From Planococcus sp. CPCC 101016 (GTDB lineage: Bacteria; Bacillota; Bacilli; Bacillales_A; Planococcaceae), in contig NZ_VOHB01000009.1 in NCBI RefSeq assembly GCF_007859295.1, forward strand, positions 1-52,927: a stretch of 52,927 bases of DNA, read 5' to 3'. The position numbers and the translations under genes are program-made. Every line of letters begins with the position of its first letter. Within the stretch, counting starts at the first letter, position 1. Under the pieces are notes generated by a model that saw only the letters and a list, made by a program, of their open reading frames with translations, ran no database searches and had not been told where the DNA came from. Shown here in pieces: positions 9,329-20,960 of this stretch.

Positions 9329-10066
9329 ATGTTAGTAAATGATGAAAGACTTGACTATTTATTGGCGGAAGATCTGCGGATCATTCAAAGTCCATCGGTA
9401 TTTTCGTTTTCGTTGGATGCAGTGCTGCTGGCTCGCTTTGCCTACGTTCCATTGAAGCGGGGAACCATCGTCGATCTGTGTACAGGCAACGGAGCGATTC
9501 CGCTATTTCTGAGCGCACGGACAGAATCCCGGATCATCGGCGTAGAGCTGCAGGACCGTCTCGCCCATATGGCACGACGAAGCGTAGCTTATAATAAGCT
9601 CGAACAGCAGATTGAAATTATTGAAGGCGATGTCAAAAACATGCCGGCGCAGCTGGGGTTTGAAAAATACGATGTGGTGACCTGTAATCCGCCTTATTTT
9701 CCGGCACACGAGATGAGCGACAAAAACATTAGTGAGCATATGGCCATTGCGCGGCATGAGCTGCATCTAACACTGGATGAAGCAGTCCAGTCAGCGAGCC
9801 AATTGCTGAAGCAAGGCGGAAAAGCGGCATTTGTCCATCGCTCCGGCCGTTTAATCGATATAATTGCGGCAATGCGTTCGAACCGGTTGGAGCCAAAGCG
9901 GATCCGCCTGGTTTACCCGAAGGCTGGAAAAGAAGCCAATACCCTCCTGATCGAAGGCATCAAAGACGGCAAACCTGATTTAAAGATCCTGCCGCCCTTG
10001 GTTGTATATGGAGAAGATGGGAAATATACCGAAGAAGTGCGGGAATTGCTGTATGGCGACAAATAA
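9329..10066 (+). CDS. yabB: SAM-dependent methyltransferase, TrmN6-like (YabB)
   Basis: Class I methyltransferase of the tRNA1(Val) adenine-37 N6-methyltransferase type. The SAM-binding motif is [11 protein letters not shown] near residue 50 and the N6-adenine catalytic motif NPPY is near residue 125. Length is 245 aa. TAGGAG precedes the ATG by 8 bp. It overlaps yazA by 14 bp and heads a tight three-gene unit with yazA and rsmI, all acting on or near nucleic acids. The exact substrate is inferred from family only. Confidence 0.88.
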   Translation: MLVNDERLDYLLAEDLRIIQSPSVFSFSLDAVLLARFAYVPLKRGTIVDLCTGNGAIPLFLSARTESRIIGVELQDRLAHMARRSVAYNKLEQQIEIIEGDVKNMPAQLGFEKYDVVTCNPPYFPAHEMSDKNISEHMAIARHELHLTLDEAVQSASQLLKQGGKAAFVHRSGRLIDIIAAMRSNRLEPKRIRLVYPKAGKEANTLLIEGIKDGKPDLKILPPLVVYGEDGKYTEEVRELLYGDK

Positions 10067-10322
10067 CCATTATTTTTATGTTTTGGAATGTGCGGATCAC
10101 TCCTATTATGCGGGCTATACCAACGACCTTGAAAAGCGACTGGCTGCGCACAATGCCGGAAAAGGCGCCAAATACACGCGTGCCAAAGGGCCGTCCAAAC
10201 TCATTCATCAGGAATGCTATGACACGAAACCGGCAGCGATGAAAGCGGAATATGCTTTTAAGCAATTAACAAAAGCACAAAAAATCCGTTACATTGCTGA
10301 AGGAAAGGAGAACGGCAAATGA
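10053..10322 (+). CDS. yazA: GIY-YIG nuclease-superfamily protein (YazA/UPF0213)
   Basis: An 89-aa single-domain GIY-YIG protein. The motif appears as YVL...YAG in [17 protein letters not shown] at the N-terminus, followed by LEKRLAAHN and the conserved GKGAKYT. The ATG at 10053 overlaps the end of yabB; longer in-frame starts would run far into yabB. It ends in an ATGA overlap with rsmI. Function of this small branch is unproven; UvrC-like nuclease activity is only a family expectation. Confidence 0.88.
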   Translation: MATNNHYFYVLECADHSYYAGYTNDLEKRLAAHNAGKGAKYTRAKGPSKLIHQECYDTKPAAMKAEYAFKQLTKAQKIRYIAEGKENGK

Positions 10323-11188
10323 AATCCCAAAAAAGTTTCCAGCACAAAGAAGCTACCTTGTATCTGGTGGCAACCCCTATAGGCAATCTGGAAGATATGA
10401 CGATGCGTGCTTTGCGGATTCTAAAAGAAGTGGATATAATTGCGGCAGAAGATACACGAAATACGAAAAACCTCTGCAATTATTTTGATATTCAAACCAA
10501 ATTGGTCAGTTACCACGAACACAATCAAGAAAGTGGCGGCTTCAAAATTCTATCATACTTGGAAGAAGGCAAGTCAGTCGCTTTAGTCAGTGATGCCGGC
10601 ATGCCGTGTATTTCCGATCCCGGGGAAGACATCGTCAAACGTGCAGTGGCTGAGAGCTTCCCAGTGGTACCGATTCCCGGCGCCAATGCGGCGCTTAGTG
10701 CATTGATTGCCTCCGGCATTTCACCGCAGCCGTTTTTGTTTTACGGATTCCTATCGCGCAATAAAAAAGAACGGCAATCTGAGCTGGAAATCCTGAGTCA
10801 GAAAGAAGAAACGATTATTTTCTACGAAGCACCTCATCGCTTGAAGGAAAGCTTGAAAAGTATTCAAAAAGCGGTAGGAAACGACCGGAAAATCACATTG
10901 GCACGGGAAGTAACAAAGAAATTTGAAGAATTTCTGAGAGGGACAGTTGAAGAGGCGGCAATATGGGCCGATGAACATGAAATCCGTGGAGAGTTTTGCC
11001 TCGTTCTTGAAGGCAATGCCAACCCTGAGCCTGAAGAAAAAGTGAAGTGGTGGGAAAGCCTGTCAATCGAAGAACACGTGGAGCAGCTCATGGAGACCAA
11101 AAACCTGACATCAAAAGAAGCCATTAAAGAAGCGGCCATCGAACGCCAGCTGTCGAAGCGAGAAGTATACCAAGCTTATCATACTTAA
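10319..11188 (+). CDS. rsmI: 16S rRNA (cytidine1402-2'-O)-methyltransferase
   Basis: Tetrapyrrole-methylase-fold enzyme adding the 2'-O-methyl group to C1402 of 16S rRNA in the decoding site. LYLVATPIGNLEDMT marks the N-terminus, with AEDTRNT, SDAGMPCISDPG, and EAPHRL later. Length is 289 aa. The start overlaps the yazA stop (ATGA) and has GGAAAGGAG upstream. The hairpin repeats begin at its stop codon and no classic T-tailed terminator belongs to it before 11513. Confidence 0.95.
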   Translation: MKSQKSFQHKEATLYLVATPIGNLEDMTMRALRILKEVDIIAAEDTRNTKNLCNYFDIQTKLVSYHEHNQESGGFKILSYLEEGKSVALVSDAGMPCISDPGEDIVKRAVAESFPVVPIPGANAALSALIASGISPQPFLFYGFLSRNKKERQSELEILSQKEETIIFYEAPHRLKESLKSIQKAVGNDRKITLAREVTKKFEEFLRGTVEEAAIWADEHEIRGEFCLVLEGNANPEPEEKVKWWESLSIEEHVEQLMETKNLTSKEAIKEAAIERQLSKREVYQAYHT

Positions 11189-11312
11189 GAAAAGCGGAAG
11201 CGCCCATGTAGATTCGACGGGCATAGGACGCACTGGCGAAGCGGCATGTTTTCAGCCGCATAGCCAGAGTGGCCTATGACCCTAGAATCTGGGTGCTGGA
11301 GTCTAGACAATA
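11187..11312 (+). repeat. Hairpin repeat unit 1
   Basis: A 126-bp unit beginning AAGAAAAGCGGAAGCGCCC. Bases 11200-11296 fold into one long hairpin: GCGCCCA with TGGGTGC, AGATTC with GAATCT, GGG with CCC, ATAGG with CCTAT, CACTGGC with GCCAGAGTG, and GCGGC with GCCGC around a loop of about 9 nt. The tail is TCTAGACAATA. It looks like a non-coding intergenic repeat of the kind dispersed in Bacillales genomes; the family name is not known to me. Confidence 0.88.
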
Positions 11313-11435
11313 AAGAAAAGCGGAAGCGCCCATGTAGATTCGCCGGACATAAGACAGACCGGCAAAGCGGCGCTTTTTGCCGCAAAGCCGGGTTGGCTTA
11401 TGACCCGAAGAGCTGGGCGCTAGAGGCTAGACAAT
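11313..11435 (+). repeat. Hairpin repeat unit 2
   Basis: A 123-bp direct copy of unit 1 with the same start and the same CTAGACAATA tail. Its hairpin is 11326-11420. Relative to unit 1 the stem pairs change together: ATAGG/CCTAT becomes ATAAG/CTTAT, CTGGC/GCCAG becomes CCGGC/GCCGG, and the outer GCGCCC/GGGTGC becomes GCGCCC/GGGCGC. The loop shrinks to GCTTTTT. Confidence 0.88.
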
Positions 11436-11490
11436 AAGAAAAGCGGAAGCGCCCATGTAGCTCTGACGAGCATAAGAAACTAAAAGAAGA
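11436..11490 (+). repeat. Truncated hairpin repeat unit 3
   Basis: It starts AAGAAAAGCGGAAGCGCCCA, matches units 1 and 2 through ATGTAG, keeps a diverged ACGAGCATAAG, and then stops resembling them near 11480. It has only the 5' arm, so it cannot form the hairpin alone. Confidence 0.75.
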
Positions 11491-11512
11491 AATAAAAACT
11501 CCATTTATTAAG

Positions 11513-11548
11513 AAAAAAACCAGGATATGTTGATGTCCTGGTTTTTTT
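11513..11548. terminator. Bidirectional terminator between rsmI/repeats and abrB
   Basis: Perfect stem AAAACCAGGA / TCCTGGTTTT with a 10-nt loop. An A tract on the left and a T tract on the right let it stop abrB on the minus strand and any readthrough from rsmI. Confidence 0.9.
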
Positions 11549-11551
11549 GCA

Positions 11552-11830
11552 TTATTTCTTTAAGTTGTTTTGGATTTCTTTTACTAGCATTTCTGCGCCT
11601 TCAGAGCTTAAGATCAATTTCCCACCAACTAATTGCATGTTGTCGTCTGAAACTTCCCCTGTAACTGCACACGTCATATTAGGTAAATATTTTTTCAAAA
11701 TAATTTTATCGTCATCCACGTAGATTTCCAATGCGTCTTTCTCTGCAATTCCCAAAGTCCGGCGCAATTCGATTGGAATTACCACACGTCCTAATTCATC
11801 CACTTTACGTACAATACCTGTTGATTTCAT
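11552..11830 (-). CDS. abrB: Transition-state regulator AbrB
   Basis: DNA-binding repressor of post-exponential genes. The N-terminal swapped-hairpin (SpoVT-AbrB) domain starts MKSTGIVRKVDELGRVVIPIELRRTLGI, split here as MKSTGIVRKVDELGRVV and IPIELRRTLGI. The C-terminal multimerisation domain follows. Length is 92 aa. AAAGGAGG lies upstream on the minus strand. It faces rsmI and diverges from metG, as in B. subtilis. Its usual controllers (Spo0A, autorepression) are family knowledge; no Spo0A box was verified here. Confidence 0.96.
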   Translation of the reverse strand: MKSTGIVRKVDELGRVVIPIELRRTLGIAEKDALEIYVDDDKIILKKYLPNMTCAVTGEVSDDNMQLVGGKLILSSEGAEMLVKEIQNNLKK

Positions 11831-11900
11831 AATAATAGTCCTCCTTTTATTTTATCGGATGCATTCGTCAAAATTCGACATTTACCACTTCCTGTCATAA

Positions 11901-11929
11901 ATCATACCAACTACTGGCAATTTGGTCAA
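11901..11929 (-). promoter_or_regulatory. Sigma-A promoter of abrB
   Basis: On the minus strand TTGACC, 17 bp, TATGAT, about 70 bp before the abrB start. The rest of the 335-bp abrB-metG gap is very AT-rich and repeats TGTCGAAT (about 12063 and 12089), which could include AbrB autoregulatory sites. Confidence 0.8.
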
Positions 11930-12103
11930 TAAAAAACTATCGAAAATATAATGAATTTTCATATACTTTGTTAATTTTATTTGATTTTTAATATTAAGCG
12001 GCATAAACCTGACTAATTTGTATAATAAGTAAAAAAAATCCATTAAAATTAGAGTCTAATAATGTCGAATCGCTATTTTAGAAGGCATTGTCGAATTGAA
12101 AGA

Positions 12104-14124
<2,021 letters not shown>

Positions 14125-14147
14125 AGCTATTCAAAAAGACCTGGTTT

Positions 14148-14177
14148 GACCCACTTGTAAAAAGTGGGTCTTTTTTT
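14148..14177 (+). terminator. Terminator after metG
   Basis: Perfect stem GACCCACTT / AAGTGGGTC, 5-nt loop, seven T. Confidence 0.93.
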
Positions 14178-14326
14178 GTTTTTGTGGGTTTTACTGCCTA
14201 AGATTACAGAAAAATAACCGGTTTTGACGCTGAATTAACATGTTTTGTTACTTAATTGTAATGTTGCTGTGAAGAAAGATACAGGTGTAACCATTAGAAT
14301 AAAGCTTAATGTGAGGAGAATGATTG

Positions 14327-15109
14327 ATGTTTATCGATACCCATGTACATTTAAATGCAGATCAATATGATGAGGACCTTGTACAAGTCATTGAGCGCGC
14401 ACGAGAAAATCATGTGGAGAAAATGGTAGTCATCGGCTTCGACCGAAAAACGATCGAACGAGCCATAGAGTTGGCCGAAACCTATGAATTCATCTTCGCA
14501 GTAATTGGTTGGCATCCAGTTGATGCCATCGATTGTACTGACGAAGACTTGAAATGGATCGAAGAGCTATCAGCTCATCCGAAAGTGGTAGGAATCGGGG
14601 AAACTGGATTGGATTACCACTGGGACAAATCGCCAAAAGAAATACAGCATGAAATATTCCGCAAACAGATTCGGTTAGCAAAAAAAGTGAAACTGCCGAT
14701 TATCATTCATAATCGTGATGCAACTGAAGATGTCCTAAAAATTCTTAAAGAAGAAAATGCGGAAGAAATTGGCGGAGTCATGCATTGTTTCAGTGGCAGT
14801 GTGGAAACGGCACGTCAAAGTATAGACATGAACTTCATGATTTCTCTTGGAGGACCTGTGACGTTCAAAAACGCTAAGAAACCGAAAGAAGTTGCTGAGT
14901 TGATTTCACTCGATCATTTAATGATCGAAACGGATGCGCCTTATTTAGCACCGCATCCATATCGTGGGAAACGAAATGAACCTTCGTACGTGCCGCTGGT
15001 CGCGGAAGAAATTGCGCGGCTGAAAGGTATTTCGGTGGAAGAGGTCGCAAAAGCAACAACGCAGAACGCTGAAAAGTTTTACAAGCTTTCTCAAAAAAAC
15101 GGGAATTGA
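14327..15109 (+). CDS. tatD: TatD-family metal-dependent DNase
   Basis: TIM-barrel metal hydrolase of the TatD family, expected to have 3'-5' exonuclease activity and act in DNA repair. The HVH metal motif is at residues 6-8 (FIDTHVHLN). GIGETGLDYHW supplies the bridging glutamate, IIHNRDA and MHCFSG the histidines, and ETDAPYLAP the catalytic aspartate. Length is 260 aa. The ATG at 14327 follows GAGGAG with 8-bp spacing; TTG 14324 is less likely. Corresponds to B. subtilis yabD. Confidence 0.93.
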   Translation: MFIDTHVHLNADQYDEDLVQVIERARENHVEKMVVIGFDRKTIERAIELAETYEFIFAVIGWHPVDAIDCTDEDLKWIEELSAHPKVVGIGETGLDYHWDKSPKEIQHEIFRKQIRLAKKVKLPIIIHNRDATEDVLKILKEENAEEIGGVMHCFSGSVETARQSIDMNFMISLGGPVTFKNAKKPKEVAELISLDHLMIETDAPYLAPHPYRGKRNEPSYVPLVAEEIARLKGISVEEVAKATTQNAEKFYKLSQKNGN

Positions 15110-15123
15110 GAAAATCATATCCG

Positions 15124-15152
15124 TTGACAGGGTAAAAATGAGCCCATATAAT
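15124..15152 (+). promoter_or_regulatory. Consensus sigma-A promoter of yabE
   Basis: TTGACA, 17 bp, TATAAT: both hexamers are perfect. It begins 14 bp after the tatD stop codon, so yabE is expected to be strongly transcribed apart from tatD. Confidence 0.88.
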
Positions 15153-15180
15153 CACTCAGGTGAAGAAGGAGGAGATATTT

Positions 15181-16563
15181 TTGTCAAACGAAGCAAATAC
15201 TACCAATTCATCAAAATTATTCAAAGGTAAGTCGTTGGCGGTGACAATTGCAACTGTATTGTTGTTCGCAGCGGTTTTGACCTTTGCTATATATGAAGGC
15301 ACGAAAAACACAGTATCTGTAACAGCAAATGGTGAACAGGAAGAAGTAAGAACACATGCAAAAACAGTAGGAGCATTTTTAGAGGAGCAGGAAATCAAAC
15401 CTGGAGAACATGATTTTTTAAGCCACTCAACCGAAACACCGATTAACGAAGATTTAGCTCTCGAGTGGGATGCAGCAGAACAATACAATGTAACAGTTGA
15501 TGGAAAAGCAACTTCTGCTTGGACAACTGAAAATACTGTGTCAGAGATTTTGACAAAAGCAAATATCGAAATTACAAAGCACGATAAAGTATCACCGGCG
15601 TTAGAAGAACAAGTAGATGAAGAAACCACGATCTCAGTTGAAAAAGCTTATGAAGTTACTATTCAAGACGGCCTTGAAGAAAAGAAAGTTTGGTCAACTT
15701 CGACTACTGTCGCTGACTTTTTAAAACAGCATGAAATCTCTTTGGGCGAACTTGACAGAGTAGAAAACGAAATGGACGAATTGGTCCTTCCGGATTCAAA
15801 AGTTAAAGTAGTTCGTGTAGAAAAGGTCACCGATGTAGTCGAGGATTCTGTAAAATATGCAGTAGAAACGAAAAAAGATAACTCACTTCTTAAGGGCAAC
15901 GAAAAACTTGTCCAAAAAGGCGAGAATGGTGTAGTTGAGAAAACCTACGAAGTCGTTAAAGAAAACGGCAAAGAAGTAAAACGTGATCTTAAAAATGAAA
16001 AAGTTGTAAAAGAACCAACAAAACAAGTAACAGCAGTTGGAACGAAAACCGTTGTGGCAAGCGTTTCACGTGGTGCACAAGCTAAAGCACCAGCAAAAGC
16101 AGAGTCTGTAAAGCAGGCAGCACCGGCACAAGAAAAACAACAGGCAGCACCTAAGCAAGAAAAAACAGCTGTCAAAACAGCAGCTGTTGAAAAAGCAGCG
16201 GAGCCTGCAAAAGCACCCGCCCCGGCGAAAGCGGAACCTGCCAAGGCAGCACCAGTGGAAGAACCATCGGGCGGAAAAGAATTTTATGTTTCAGCAACAG
16301 CCTATACAGCGAGCTGCACAGGCTGTTCGGGAATTACTGCTACAGGAATCAACTTGCACAACAACCCGGGTCTTAAAGTGATTGCAGTGGATCCTAGCGT
16401 TATTCCATTGGGCTCTAAAGTATGGGTTGAAGGATACGGAAATGCCATCGCAGGTGATACGGGCGGGGCAATCAAAGGAAATAAAATCGATTTGTTTATG
16501 GCTAATAAATCCGATGCCCTATCATTCGGGCGCAAACAAGTGAAAGTTAGAATCCTTAACTAA
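15181..16563 (+). CDS. yabE: Cell-wall-binding protein YabE with DUF348, G5 and 3D domains
   Basis: Probable exported muralytic protein related to resuscitation-promoting factors. The N-terminal membrane anchor or signal covers about residues 18-38. Three DUF348 repeats follow (to about 215), then a G5 domain, a 60-residue Ala/Lys/Pro/Glu linker, and a C-terminal 3D (lytic transglycosylase-like) domain with GDTGGAI and the KIDLF aspartate. The TTG at 15181 has AAGGAGGAG with about 7-bp spacing; a GTG at 15160 lies before it. Length is 460 aa. In B. subtilis yabE is silenced by an antisense RNA from a sigma-X/M promoter; I did not identify one here. Confidence 0.92.
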   Translation: MSNEANTTNSSKLFKGKSLAVTIATVLLFAAVLTFAIYEGTKNTVSVTANGEQEEVRTHAKTVGAFLEEQEIKPGEHDFLSHSTETPINEDLALEWDAAEQYNVTVDGKATSAWTTENTVSEILTKANIEITKHDKVSPALEEQVDEETTISVEKAYEVTIQDGLEEKKVWSTSTTVADFLKQHEISLGELDRVENEMDELVLPDSKVKVVRVEKVTDVVEDSVKYAVETKKDNSLLKGNEKLVQKGENGVVEKTYEVVKENGKEVKRDLKNEKVVKEPTKQVTAVGTKTVVASVSRGAQAKAPAKAESVKQAAPAQEKQQAAPKQEKTAVKTAAVEKAAEPAKAPAPAKAEPAKAAPVEEPSGGKEFYVSATAYTASCTGCSGITATGINLHNNPGLKVIAVDPSVIPLGSKVWVEGYGNAIAGDTGGAIKGNKIDLFMANKSDALSFGRKQVKVRILN

Positions 16564-16585
16564 TCGAAAGTAAGTTCTATAATAG

Positions 16586-16618
16586 GCTTTCCCGGGATAT
16601 TTCCCGGGAAAGCTTTTT
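16586..16618 (+). terminator. Terminator after yabE
   Basis: Stem GCTTTCCCGGG / CCCGGGAAAGC with a 6-nt loop and five T. Very stable. Confidence 0.92.
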
Positions 16619-16661
16619 ACATGTTTACCCGTCAACGTGTAAAATAAAGAGAAACTTCAAC

Positions 16662-16688
16662 CAGTGGGGATTTTTTTGATTCCCACTG
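16662..16688 (+). other. Hairpin in the leader upstream of rnmV
   Basis: CAGTGGG / CCCACTG with a T-rich loop of 13 nt. It lacks a T tail after the stem, so it is probably not a terminator. It sits about 70 bp before rnmV and may be a leader structure. Confidence 0.5.
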
Positions 16689-16757
16689 ATTATTAGTTGA
16701 TCCAATCAGACCGTTAAAGCGGGATAAATAAGAAGCTTGAAATGAGGAACCTTATAA

Positions 16758-18193
<1,436 letters not shown>

Positions 18194-18260
18194 AATCAGC
18201 ATTCTGTTACAATTTCGGCACAACTTGTTTCGGATTAAAGATATTTCGAATAAAAAAATA

Positions 18261-18290
18261 TTGACAGCAACTAATGCTCGCTGATAAAAT
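18261..18290 (+). promoter_or_regulatory. Upstream tandem promoter of veg
   Basis: TTGACA, 18 bp, TAAAAT. It is a second sigma-A candidate about 40 bp upstream of the main veg promoter. Confidence 0.55.
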
Positions 18291-18301
18291 TGTAAATTTG
18301 C

Positions 18302-18330
18302 TTGACTATTTCATCATATTATGGTAGAAT
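18302..18330 (+). promoter_or_regulatory. Main promoter of veg
   Basis: TTGACT, 17 bp, TAGAAT, about 27 bp before the start codon. In B. subtilis veg is one of the strongest vegetative promoters; the sequence here is consistent with that. Confidence 0.85.
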
Positions 18331-18356
18331 TTTGTCTATAGTGAGGTGTAGACAAA

Positions 18357-18620
18357 ATGCCCAAAACTTTGGCGGATATTAAAAAGTCGTTAGACCTACA
18401 TTTAGGAAAACGATTGCTTTTGAAGGCAAACGGAGGTCGCAAGAAGACGGTTGAACGTGCCGGAATCCTGCGCGAAACGTATCACTCCGTGTTCGTGATT
18501 GAGCTAGATCAAGAAGAGCATGCATTTGAGCGCGTGTCTTACAGCTACGCAGACATCTTAACTGAAGCAGTAGAAATTACTGTGTACGAAGGAACTGAAG
18601 ATGCACTTGTTGTGAAATAA
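18357..18620 (+). CDS. veg: Veg protein (biofilm formation stimulator)
   Basis: Small protein of 87 aa starting [19 protein letters not shown]. In B. subtilis Veg raises biofilm matrix gene expression, probably by interfering with SinR. GTGAGGTG precedes the ATG. It is monocistronic, with two promoters before it and a terminator after it. sspF, which follows veg in B. subtilis, is missing. Confidence 0.93.
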   Translation: MPKTLADIKKSLDLHLGKRLLLKANGGRKKTVERAGILRETYHSVFVIELDQEEHAFERVSYSYADILTEAVEITVYEGTEDALVVK

Positions 18621-18648
18621 TTGAATGATATTTTATAAGTTACTTCAA

Positions 18649-18688
18649 AACTTGCTCCTGCTGACTCAAGCGGAAGGCGAGTTTTTTT
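18649..18688 (+). terminator. Terminator after veg
   Basis: AACTTGCTCC / GGAAGGCGAGTT imperfect stem with T-G pairs and a 13-nt loop, then seven T. Confidence 0.78.
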
Positions 18689-18768
18689 GTTTATGCCGGC
18701 ACTTTGCTTTCCATTACCACTCGGTATGTTAAAATAGTCTTCATTAGAATATAAAAGGAGGCAGTGGG

Positions 18769-19632
18769 ATGCTCTACGTGAAAGCGCCTGCCAAGATTAA
18801 TTTAACATTAGATGTTTTACATAAACGTCCAGATAACTACCATGAAATTGAAATGATTATGACGACCGTGGATTTGTCGGATCGCATTGGATTGATGGGA
18901 ACAGCTAAAGGCATACATATTCAGTCTGCAGATCGCTTCGTACCGAATGATTCCCGCAACCTCGCTTATCAGGCAGCGCAATTGATAAAGGACACCTTCA
19001 ATATAAAAACTGGTGTCATTATTTCGCTTGATAAACAGATTCCGGTCGCAGCAGGCCTAGCCGGGGGCAGCAGTGATGCCGCAGCTACTTTAAAAGGGTT
19101 GAACAAACTTTGGCAGTTGAACCTGTCACTTGATGAACTGGCCGAACTTGGCGCTAAAATCGGATCAGATGTTTCTTTCTGTGTTTACGGGGGCACCGCA
19201 TTGGCAAAAGGCCGCGGAGAAATTATCCAGGAATTGCCCACTCCACCAAATTGCTGGGTGATTTTAGCTAAGCCGACTCTTGGAGTTTCTACAGCCGATG
19301 TTTACGGTGCATTTGATGTCCAAACAGCGCAGCATCCGAATACGAATGAAATGATTCAAGCTCTCAACGACGGCGATTACGAAGCCATGTGCGCCAACCT
19401 AGGCAATGCACTCGAAAGTGTGACGCTAAAATTGTATCCGGAAGTTGAACAAATCAAAGAACAGATGAAGAAATTTGGCGCAGATGCTGTGTTGATGAGT
19501 GGCAGCGGACCGACAGTTTTTGGGCTGGTGCATCAGGAAGCACGCATTCCACGCATATATAACGGATTGCGCGGCTTTTGTTCGGAAGTTTATGCTGTAC
19601 GCTTGATTGGTGAACGGGAGCCGCTTGCCTAA
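18769..19632 (+). CDS. ispE: 4-diphosphocytidyl-2-C-methyl-D-erythritol kinase
   Basis: GHMP-family kinase of the MEP isoprenoid pathway. [13 protein letters not shown] marks the N-terminus, [15 protein letters not shown] is the ATP-binding glycine loop near residue 90, and [10 protein letters not shown] is the C-terminal GHMP motif. Length is 287 aa. AAAAGGAGG precedes the ATG. TAAAAT near 18730 could be the -10 of its promoter, with a weak -35. The gene is followed by purR after 57 bp. Confidence 0.95.
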   Translation: MLYVKAPAKINLTLDVLHKRPDNYHEIEMIMTTVDLSDRIGLMGTAKGIHIQSADRFVPNDSRNLAYQAAQLIKDTFNIKTGVIISLDKQIPVAAGLAGGSSDAAATLKGLNKLWQLNLSLDELAELGAKIGSDVSFCVYGGTALAKGRGEIIQELPTPPNCWVILAKPTLGVSTADVYGAFDVQTAQHPNTNEMIQALNDGDYEAMCANLGNALESVTLKLYPEVEQIKEQMKKFGADAVLMSGSGPTVFGLVHQEARIPRIYNGLRGFCSEVYAVRLIGEREPLA

Positions 19633-19689
19633 ATACGGATGTTTATGGTAAGTTTTCTAGTAATCATTCGTGTTTAGGAGAGGGTAGTT

Positions 19690-20517
19690 TTGAAGTGGAA
19701 GCGCAGTGAACGGCTTGTTGATATGACCCATTTTTTATTGGAACATCCGCATAAATTGATTCCGCTGACTTATTTTTCGGATCTCTACCAATCAGCTAAG
19801 TCTTCTATTAGTGAAGATTTAGGAATTGTTAAAGAGACATTTGAAGAAAAAGGAATTGGTCTACTTATGACTGTTCCGGGAGCAGCGGGTGGCGTTAAAT
19901 ATGTTCCCAGGCTTCAAGCTCACGAAATTAAAACCATTATGGCAGATTTAATGGAAGAGCTGAGCCATTCCGACCGGCTGTTGCCGGGGGGCTATTTGTA
20001 TATGACCGATGTATTGGGCAATCCAGAAATGATGAACCGTGTCGGTAAAGTATTTGCGACGGCATTTGCTAAAGAGAAAATTGATGTCATCATGACGGTG
20101 GCGACAAAAGGGATTCCGATTGCCCATGCAATTGCCCGCCACTTGAACGTTCCGGTAGTGATTGTCCGCAGAGACAGCAAAGTCACGGAAGGTTCGACAG
20201 TGAGCATCAATTATGTGTCAGGATCTTCCCGCCGCATCCAGACCATGGTATTGTCGAAGCGCAGCATGAAGAGCGGGCAGCGCGTGCTCATCACCGACGA
20301 TTTCATGAAAGTCGGCGGTACGATGAATGGCATGAAGAATCTGCTGGAAGAGTTCGAATGTACATTAGCGGGTGTTGCAGTATTGGTAGAGGCCGAACAT
20401 TCGGATGAGCGGCTTGTAGAGAAATACCTATCACTTGTCAAATTGCATGAAGTCAGCGAAAAAGAACGTACAATTGCATTAGAAGAAGGAAATTACTTTG
20501 AAAATGGAGGAATTTAA
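19690..20517 (+). CDS. purR: Purine operon repressor PurR
   Basis: PRPP-responsive repressor of purine genes in Gram-positives. The N-terminal winged helix (about residues 1-75) is followed by a type I phosphoribosyltransferase-like domain carrying the PRPP motif in [13 protein letters not shown]. Length is 275 aa. TTG start with GGAGAGGG upstream. A CGAA-containing sequence before the gene was compared with the PurBox but the match is too weak to call. One base separates it from ridA. Confidence 0.94.
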   Translation: MKWKRSERLVDMTHFLLEHPHKLIPLTYFSDLYQSAKSSISEDLGIVKETFEEKGIGLLMTVPGAAGGVKYVPRLQAHEIKTIMADLMEELSHSDRLLPGGYLYMTDVLGNPEMMNRVGKVFATAFAKEKIDVIMTVATKGIPIAHAIARHLNVPVVIVRRDSKVTEGSTVSINYVSGSSRRIQTMVLSKRSMKSGQRVLITDDFMKVGGTMNGMKNLLEEFECTLAGVAVLVEAEHSDERLVEKYLSLVKLHEVSEKERTIALEEGNYFENGGI

Positions 20518-20518
20518 G

Positions 20519-20896
20519 ATGAATTACGTAGCGACAGACAAAGCGGCAGCAGCGATCGGCCCTTATTCACAAGGCGTGGTTTCAGGAGGAATTCTTTACA
20601 GTTCAGGTCAAATTCCATTGACTGCGTCAGGAGAATTGGTTGAAGGCAGCATATCTGAGCAGACCCATCAAGTATTTTCAAACCTGAAAGCAGTCCTTGC
20701 AGAAGCGGGCTCTTCTCTTAGTGAAGTCATTAAGACAACGGTTTTCATTAAAGACATGAACGATTTTGCAGAATTGAACGAGATTTATGCAGCTTATTTT
20801 GGCGACCACAAACCGGCACGTTCGACCGTTGAAGTGGCCCGTTTGCCGAAAGATGTAAAAGTGGAAATTGAAGTTATTGCAAAAGTGAATAACTAG
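20519..20896 (+). CDS. ridA: RidA-family reactive intermediate deaminase (YabJ)
   Basis: Hydrolyses enamine/imine intermediates released by PLP enzymes. It has the conserved AIGPYSQG, the SSGQIP segment, and the [11 protein letters not shown] block near residue 100, whose first Arg is the substrate-binding arginine in the family. Length is 125 aa. GGAGG sits 7 bp before the ATG. Cotranscribed with purR. In B. subtilis yabJ and spoVG are close partners; here a strong terminator lies between them. Confidence 0.94.
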   Translation: MNYVATDKAAAAIGPYSQGVVSGGILYSSGQIPLTASGELVEGSISEQTHQVFSNLKAVLAEAGSSLSEVIKTTVFIKDMNDFAELNEIYAAYFGDHKPARSTVEVARLPKDVKVEIEVIAKVNN

Positions 20897-20920
20897 AATT
20901 AACTGATTTGATATAGACCG

Positions 20921-20960
20921 CAGGCCAACTCGCTGAAATTGAGTTGGCCTGTGTTTTTTT
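20921..20960 (+). terminator. Terminator after ridA
   Basis: Perfect 11-bp stem CAGGCCAACTC / GAGTTGGCCTG, 9-nt loop, and seven T after a short TG. Confidence 0.93.

Noticed and set aside
11185..11385. A 66-residue minus-strand frame with two near-identical halves.
   Set aside because: Its internal duplication is just the translated hairpin repeat; there is no ribosome binding site.
11187..11490. A possible CRISPR array.
   Set aside because: Units are about 125 bp, adjoin without spacers, differ from each other and fold on themselves; no cas gene is near.
16080..16270. Low-complexity Ala/Lys/Pro repeat in yabE as a sign of misassembly.
   Set aside because: The frame stays open and the composition is a normal flexible linker before the 3D domain.
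19633..19689. A PurBox before purR.
   Set aside because: Only one arm resembles the consensus around CGAA, with several mismatches, and no second box is present.
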